A DNA stretch of 64,000 nucleotides, from contig OX388325.1 of the NCBI GenBank assembly GCA_947579605.1, positions 9,357,572 to 9,421,571 of the forward strand, in the 5' to 3' direction. Source of the DNA: Athripsodes cinereus. Lineage: Eukaryota; Arthropoda; Insecta; Trichoptera; Leptoceridae. Positions 60,201 to 64,000 of this stretch are shown in pieces; the stretch's first letter is position 1, and the number at the start of each line of letters is the position of its first letter. The notes below the pieces were generated by a model. That model was not told the DNA's origin. It saw only the letters and a program-made list of their open reading frames with translations, and did not search any database. Position numbers and translations under genes: made by a program.

Positions 60201-63200
60201 CCCATAAGTTGTACTTTGCACTTGTTTACAAGTAAAGCAAAGTGATAATGAGCGAGTAGCAATACTCTATTGCCTATATAGGTTAGCTTCCTATAGGGAA
60301 CGGGACTCATTATAGATACGACCTTGGGTTGCACTGGTTCGCTGCGTGTTTTGACTGTTGTATTCGACAATTTGTAAATAGGATTATTATTAAATATATT
60401 TGTGTTAATTATAAATATGCGTGTCGTTATTTAAAAGAACCTACAATATATTGTAAACTACACAGAATACAATAGTTACATCACTAATATCTATATAATA
60501 TAAATATAATCTTATTCAGAGACTGTAGTAAATCAAGTTCATTCCTAGATGGAAACCAGTATTACATAATATTTTAGATGCATTACACTCGTAGACAGTG
60601 GCGTAACTGTATCATCTGAGGCCCTTGACATATTCATTGGATGGGGGGCCCCGGTAAAAAAAGTCACGTTGTAGTTTAATTTTAATAAATCACTTAAGTA
60701 GTTACCCAAATTACTAATATTGTGCGCCTTTTAGTTAAATTAAATTTTATTTTCAAAAGCATTAAAAATTGCATAATTATAATGAAATAACAATTTAATA
60801 TCAACAATTGATTAAATTATTTTCCCCCAAATTTCCGAGAAAGTGTTATTCTCACGAATGCGTTTGAATCTTAATAATTTATTTGAATTTGTATATAAAT
60901 GGTCTTTAGTTTTTATTTTTATTTATTTAAAAAAAATGTGCGTCATACAAATCAAATATGAAATAAAGAATTTTATTCTAATTCTATCCCATACACAAGT
61001 TTAATTCGCCGTTTTGTGATACGAACCACCCACCGCAAGGGTGCATTTTGAGTTTTTCTTATCTTATAAATATTATCCAATTTCAAAAATTATTTTATTA
61101 TTTTAATTGAACTATTTTAAAATTTTTAAAGCACTTAAGTACATATAAATGTCACAAATTTGATTAAAATGCGAAACAATTATGTGAGTGCCAATTGTCC
61201 GTATTATTAGATAATTTTCACATTATTTTATGTTTTAAAATACAAAAAGCATATAAGGATGTCAATATTATTATAGAGTACCTATAATAATATTGACAAA
61301 AAGAGTTCGTGAAACAATAACATACAAAGAAATAAACGTAGGTAGTAAAGGCCGAGTAGGCATCGTAGCAACCCTGAGTTCAATATTTTTAAAATGGTAT
61401 CATGAACTTGGATATCATCATGTTTTTAATGGTCACGCACATTGCAATTGCTGTCTATATTAGTTTATATTACATAACTTATTATATAACTTGTTCCTTC
61501 TTGTTTTATATTAGTAATAGGTATTACATACCATAAGGGGCATTTACAGTTGCTCACTTTGGATGATCCTCCAAAATGAAAAGGTTTGAACAGGCGTTTC
61601 ATCAATAGTGATCACTAGCGATGACGGATGAAAGAGATTACCAATCATCATAATTTTGATGAAAGGTCCTTTCACTGAAACGACCATAAACAAGTTTTAT
61701 TAACTTGTCTTATTCTCTATGAATTTGTATTAAAAGTCAGAATCATGTACAAAGTTATCACGTGGTCGGGAACTATATTAATTGATTTTAAGTGTTATTT
61801 TTCATTTTATTATTTATTTATTTTTGTACGAAAATACGTTAAACTACATACAACATGACCGTGAGTGTTGACATGGCAGTGAATGCATAGGATGAACAAG
61901 TGTGAATAGGTTTGACCCTGACACTCTGGATGATCATCCAAAGTGAAGCAATGTGAATACTACTTTAGCAGTCAAAAATAGACGTTCTCTTGTACATTTC
62001 AAATATTATCACTTTCGTTTATAGTTGTGACGGATATGAGAATTATATTAATTTCTTTTAATTTTTAATAAGTGTTATTTCAAATTTTTGGATTTATTTA
62101 TATATTTTTTTACGAAAATACGTCAAACCACATATAACATGTCCTTGAGTGTTAACATGGCAGTGAAAGGATAGGATGAACAAACGTGTTCACTTTTGAC
62201 ACTCTGGATAATCATCCAAAGTGAAGCAGTGTGAATGCTACTTTATACAATAGCGTAACTAGAGATCATATCCGCATACCGCGTGGTCAATGCCATTTCA
62301 CTAGTTGATCTTGTTAAAGAAGTGCAACAAGATAATGCAAATAATATTTATTTTTTACCATCAAAACATTACCCACAATCGACGTACCTACTCAATTTAA
62401 GATATTATTTGACATCCTGAGTTCAGAGACGAGGTGTGCTACCCAGTTTGAATCTCTTAAATTTTATTGGTATAAGCACAGAGAGGACACAACAAGCATG
62501 TTTATTTTATTTTTATATTAGGTACTTAATTTGGCATATCAACAGACTTTTTACAATTAATATACATACATACATATTATCACGCCGCTTCCCTCGCGGG
62601 GTAGGCAGAAAGGATCGAACGCCACTTCCTTCTATTTCTATCCTTGCATACATCATATATCAATAACATCATATAGTGACATACGTCAATGTCATACAAT
62701 TCCTCATGCATGCTCTCCTGCTCAATGTGCTCAACACGTGACCTTCCTGTAAGATTTGATTTAAATGATCTTGCCATTTGATCCTCGGACGTCCATATCT
62801 CCGAGCACCATTCCTCTTAGCCAAATACATCAAATGTAGCAACAAAACTAAGTGAATATAATAAACACACAGGTTATCTTCTCCATGACAAAATAAGACT
62901 TTCAGGATAGGTGACACGTCTCATCATCGAACTGAAGATGTTATTTAACATCTTATTCATTATGTTCCACGAACACCTGTCTCTTACAAGACCTTTCAAA
63001 ATTAACAGGAAAGAGGAGGTGAATTAACACTTTTTTTTATTTTTTGGGAATGTTTCTTTACAACACACTGGTTGGTAGAAAATGGTTTTTATTTTCCAAT
63101 TAGCCGTGGTTTTTTATGCACGAGCGTACCCTCTGTGGAGTCCCGGTAAGGAATAGATCTGCCACTCTTTCCTGTAAGTTTTCAAGTGTTCGGTTAACCT

Positions 63201-63666
63201 CCTGTATAACACAATCAATATCTAAAATTTAGGCATGAGGACCCATGATATTTTTTATGTCTTATTTTTTATTGGTATGGAGTGAATGATCTGCATGTTT
63301 ATTACTTGCAGTTAGTCCCCGGGTTACCCCACTAGTGGGATATGCCGTGGTGATATAGAATTGTAAAAACTTACCCTTCAATGTCCAAATTTTCCCTCCT
63401 AAAACATTTTCAAAATATAGAGTCAAATCTTCAGAACAAACTGAGTCCAGAGATAGAAATGCGCCATTCCTTAACTGAGGCCAAAGATTTGCCAGCCAAT
63501 ACGGATCAAAAATCGTTGTCAACTCTTTATAATCATTATTCAATGATTTTTCTTGAATCTTTTCAACAATTTCGTCTTCAAAATCAATATCACCGTCACC
63601 ACTAAACGCCACAACAGTGTTAAAAACAAAACACAGAAACAAGAATATTTTTAAATTTGGCGCCAT
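48288..63666 (-). CDS. Gene 2: divergent NRF-6-like paralog with substituted catalytic motif (last exon not located)
   Basis: Twelve exons on the - strand join in frame: 63666-63375, 55272-55187, 55048-54890, 54184-53985, 52819-52065, 51330-51249, 50755-50627, 50275-50110, 49961-49786, 49542-49410, 49192-48982, 48430-48288. They give 844 residues. The start ATG opens a signal peptide (KIFLFLCFVFNTVVA). The NRF domain follows (WTLKAIDSTGHLKNGLFWG, QCESL, GICLPRSCQ), then a helix (SLVILFAIIGTII). A polar loop of about 200 residues comes before the acyltransferase-3 domain (SIHGLRVLSLFW, LDTFFVLSGLL, YWWRNILYINT, SSWYISTEMQFY, FDKPWLRVGPY, SRLSYSAYLVYP). Intron phases match gene 1 except that exons 9 and 10 correspond to one exon there. 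Gene 2 lacks the conserved GH of WVILGH and the His of LVHP. The final exon (about 40 residues in gene 1) was not found. All exons are open, so this may be an expressed but altered protein. Confidence 0.85.
48354..48356 (-). other. His-to-Tyr in the LVHP motif of gene 2
   Basis: Exon 12 reads AYLVYP where gene 1 reads AYLVHP. The Tyr codon is TAT, one base from CAT. This is the second conserved His missing from gene 2. Confidence 0.75.
48680..48750. repeat. One arm of the 53372-53677 foldback
   Basis: ATCTCGATTGGAGAACCATC and TTACACAATGTAACACTGTG match. It lies in gene 2's intron 11. Confidence 0.5.
51554..51734. mobile_element. Palindromic CWG-MITE (copy 4) in gene 2 intron
   Basis: CAGGGTTACTCTTGACA and its inverse, flanked by GAG and CAG (one mismatch to a 3-bp duplication). 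Lies between exons 5 and 6. Confidence 0.65.
51963..52044. repeat. 51-bp-period direct repeat beside the exon 5 donor
   Basis: CAAATTTCGAATAAGAACTT + TATGGATAGAAA occurs twice, ending about 20 bases from the exon 5 donor of gene 2. Confidence 0.8.
52092..52128 (-). other. R-X10-Q in place of R-X10-H in gene 2
   Basis: In exon 5 HGLR is followed ten residues later by Gln (CAA, 52095-52093) where gene 1 and the wider acyltransferase-3 family have His. The preceding Gly is Ile. CAC or CAT to CAA is one base. Arg is residue 477 and Gln residue 488 of the joined model. Coordinates of the box are rounded to the motif. Confidence 0.8.
52180..52770 (-). other. Lysine-rich polar insert in exon 5 of gene 2
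   Basis: Between the first membrane helix and the NMKTI-like start of the acyltransferase domain (FSIRKNLKNIFYLE) the protein has about 200 polar residues. They include acidic stretches and clusters such as KAKKTCKRK and SLKKRK. Gene 1 has about 90 residues here, spread over two exons, with a His run. The reading frame stays open, so the insert is probably coding. The basic clusters resemble nuclear-localisation signals by composition, but in a membrane protein this is most simply a cytoplasmic or lumenal loop. Confidence 0.6.
53372..53677. mobile_element. 306-bp foldback MITE in gene 2 intron
   Basis: CGTCTCGATTGGAGAGCCAT at the left, an inverse at the right, plus inner GAAAGCTGTCCCAACGCTTA arms. 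No coding capacity. Confidence 0.7.
54222..54640 (-). pseudogene. TAGA-tailed LINE C-terminus (L5), open frame, in gene 2 intron
   Basis: RRMGGKTLCDRVKNEDIRRM, VNKLRWFGHVERMNE, KRGRPRTTWLDQVY and SVLSAYPTWDTV-stop, same family as L3. Confidence 0.7.
54776..54858 (+). repeat. Repeat D 3' half in gene 2 intron
   Basis: CATGCAGTTAGTCCACTGGC, TTCCCCAGTTGTGGGAAATG. A smaller scrap is at 50318-50370. Confidence 0.5.
55633..55944. mobile_element. hAT-like MITE family E with 8-bp target duplication
   Basis: Starts TAGTGATGTAACGAATATTC and ends in a worn inverse. GTACACAT is perfect on both sides (55625-55632 and 55945-55952). Rich in ATTCGCATTCGCGAATATTC palindromes. Contains a G-run of ten bases. 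In gene 2's first intron. Confidence 0.8.
56135..56330 (-). repeat. Unclassified repeat, inverse of 2020-2260
   Basis: Shares CGTCATTTTTGTAATTTTGA and AACACAACAGAAAGTG with 2020-2260 in reverse. Confidence 0.45.
56534..57193. mobile_element. 660-bp Harbinger-like MITE, TAA target duplication (copy 1)
   Basis: TGGGGTGTTCACATTTGGCG and inverse CGCCAAAGTGAGAACACCACA ends. TAA on both sides (56531-56533, 57194-57196). Inside, a block of about 125 bp with AAGGCGCCTTTTAATTAAGG is present twice in tandem. No transposase. In gene 2's first intron. Confidence 0.85.
57436..57580 (+). pseudogene. TAGA-tailed LINE scrap (L6)
   Basis: Reads VNKLRWFGHVEKMNEDRMTK and IYLAKRNGA, 5' and 3' truncated. Confidence 0.5.
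58060..58190 (+). repeat. SINE-C-like element
   Basis: GGCGGTTGATAGTCCAATGA head, box B GGATTCGAATCCAA and CACGAAACAAGCTTATATTG body. A distinct subfamily of SINE-C. Confidence 0.55.
58252..58450 (-). repeat. Repeat D copy
   Basis: ACCATCACGGCATAACCCGC, GGGGTAGCCAGCGAACTACC and CAGTGCCAATAAAAAAGAC. Confidence 0.6.
58656..58832 (+). repeat. SINE-C full copy
   Basis: GTCGGTAGCCTGGAGGTAGA head, GGTTCGATCCC box B, end AAACCCAGATATATC and a T-run. Confidence 0.7.
59167..60486. mobile_element. 1.3-kb family E hAT-like element carrying a nested Harbinger-like MITE
   Basis: TAGTGATGTAAC and GTTACATCACTA are inverted ends. The left 280 bp match 55633-55890. The nested MITE occupies 59543-60204. Outside it, the right part (60205-60486) is present only in this copy. 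The 8-bp flanks (CTAGGTAT and ATATCTAT) match at five of eight positions only. Confidence 0.75.
59543..60204. mobile_element. 662-bp Harbinger-like MITE, TAA target duplication (copy 2, inverted)
   Basis: Ends TGTGGTGTTCTCACTTTGGC and GTGAACACCCCA. TAA on both sides (59540-59542, 60205-60207). It is the reverse complement of copy 1 with few differences and includes the same tandem block. Confidence 0.85.
60595..61540. other. No recognisable gene; one repeat start
   Basis: ACAGTGGCGTAACTGTATC and GGGGGGCCCCGG (60597-60660) recall a common animal MITE end, but no partner is seen. The rest is AT-rich. Confidence 0.3.
61545..61965. mobile_element. MITE related to 28925-29385, followed by a duplicated end
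   Basis: TCACTTTGGATGATCCTCC, ACTCTGGATGATCATCCAAA and CAATGTGAATACTACTTTA match. A second copy of the right end lies at 62185-62255. Confidence 0.6.
62405..62510 (+). repeat. Partial repeat D
   Basis: GACATCCTGAGTTCAGAGAC, GAATCTCTTAAATTTTATTG and AGAGAGGACACAACAAGCAT. Confidence 0.45.
62572..62830 (-). pseudogene. TAGA-tailed LINE C-terminus (L7, decayed)
   Basis: The - strand reads RRYGRPRIKWQDHLNQIL, and in another frame WRSILSAYPAREAA-stop. Tail degraded. Confidence 0.55.
62862..63022 (-). repeat. Repeat D copy, decayed
   Basis: GGTTATCTTCTCCATGACAA, CTTTCAGGATAGGTGACACG and CGAACACCTGTCTCTTACA. Confidence 0.5.
63123..63352 (+). repeat. Repeat D copy abutting gene 2 exon 1
   Basis: TACCCTCTGTGGAGTCCCGG to CCCACTAGTGGGATATGCCG. 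It ends about 20 bases inside the intron from the exon 1 donor. A further scrap is at 63885-63950. Confidence 0.65.
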
Positions 63667-64000
63667 TATGAATATATTTTTTTATGGCTATTCAATATTT
63701 CAAAACTATACGTTTTCAACTTCAGGTAGACACAAGTATAATAATATAAATTATTTGTTTATAATATTAATTTTCACTGTATATTGATTACAACAAATTA
63801 TGTCATCTTAAATAATATTAGGAAAAGGTACATAATTATAAATTTTATTATTGCTTTATTTAAATATTGCACCATAATTATAAAAGGTGGATAGCCAGCG
63901 TATGAACAACAAATAATAAGTCGTCCTTTCTATGTCAATAAATTTATAAGCTTAAGTTTTTAATTAAAATGATTTTAAAAACACTGTATAATTTCCAAAT

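Noticed and set aside
59999..60370. 123-codon open frame on the - strand
   Set aside because: It crosses the end of the Harbinger-like MITE into hAT-like sequence and has no domain.

Overview
This window looks like insect nuclear DNA, most likely lepidopteran. It is AT-rich, its genes are split by GT-AG introns, and it is packed with short non-LTR retrotransposon tails, tRNA-derived SINEs and hAT/Harbinger-type MITEs. The order-level call rests on the style of the repeats and on an NRF-6-like gene pair, so it is an inference. I see no rRNA, CRISPR, bacterial or viral genes.

Only two cellular genes can be supported. Both belong to the 'nose resistant to fluoxetine' (NRF-6-like) family: a secreted or lumenal NRF domain followed by a multipass acyltransferase-3 membrane domain. 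Gene 1 is on the + strand (30360-41576, 11 exons visible, 5' exons not found). Gene 2 is on the - strand (63666-48288, 12 exons visible, last exon not found). They converge tail to tail across about 6.7 kb and are clearly paralogs, with matching intron phases at almost every homologous junction. Gene 1 keeps the R-X10-H motif of acyltransferase-3 proteins and the LVHP motif in a late helix. Gene 2 has R-X10-Q and LVYP at these places and a polar, lysine-rich loop of about 200 residues between its first membrane helix and the acyltransferase domain. It looks like a non-catalytic or altered paralog.

Layout: 1-30 kb is almost wholly repeats. It holds broken LINE C-termini, a 1.3-kb hAT-like element with a perfect 8-bp target duplication and two nested palindromes, palindromic MITEs with CWG target duplications, an RTE-like LINE with a 12-bp target duplication, a tandem array, and a relic of a DUF7869-like element. 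One weak candidate two-exon locus lies at 15.8-16.4 kb. 30-41.6 kb is gene 1, with SINEs, LINE tails and foldback elements in its introns. 41.6-48.2 kb is the intergenic spacer with a minisatellite of about 75 bp units. 48.2-63.7 kb is gene 2; its 8-kb first intron holds two inverted copies of a 660-bp Harbinger-like MITE, one of them nested inside a hAT-like element.

Most distinctive observations: the paired histidine losses in gene 2; an abundant 240-bp repeat whose 3' end resembles the 3' end of a local LINE (a possible SINE/LINE partnership); and several foldback repeats sharing a hairpin-GAAA signature that resembles the degenerate hammerhead folds of Penelope-like elements.
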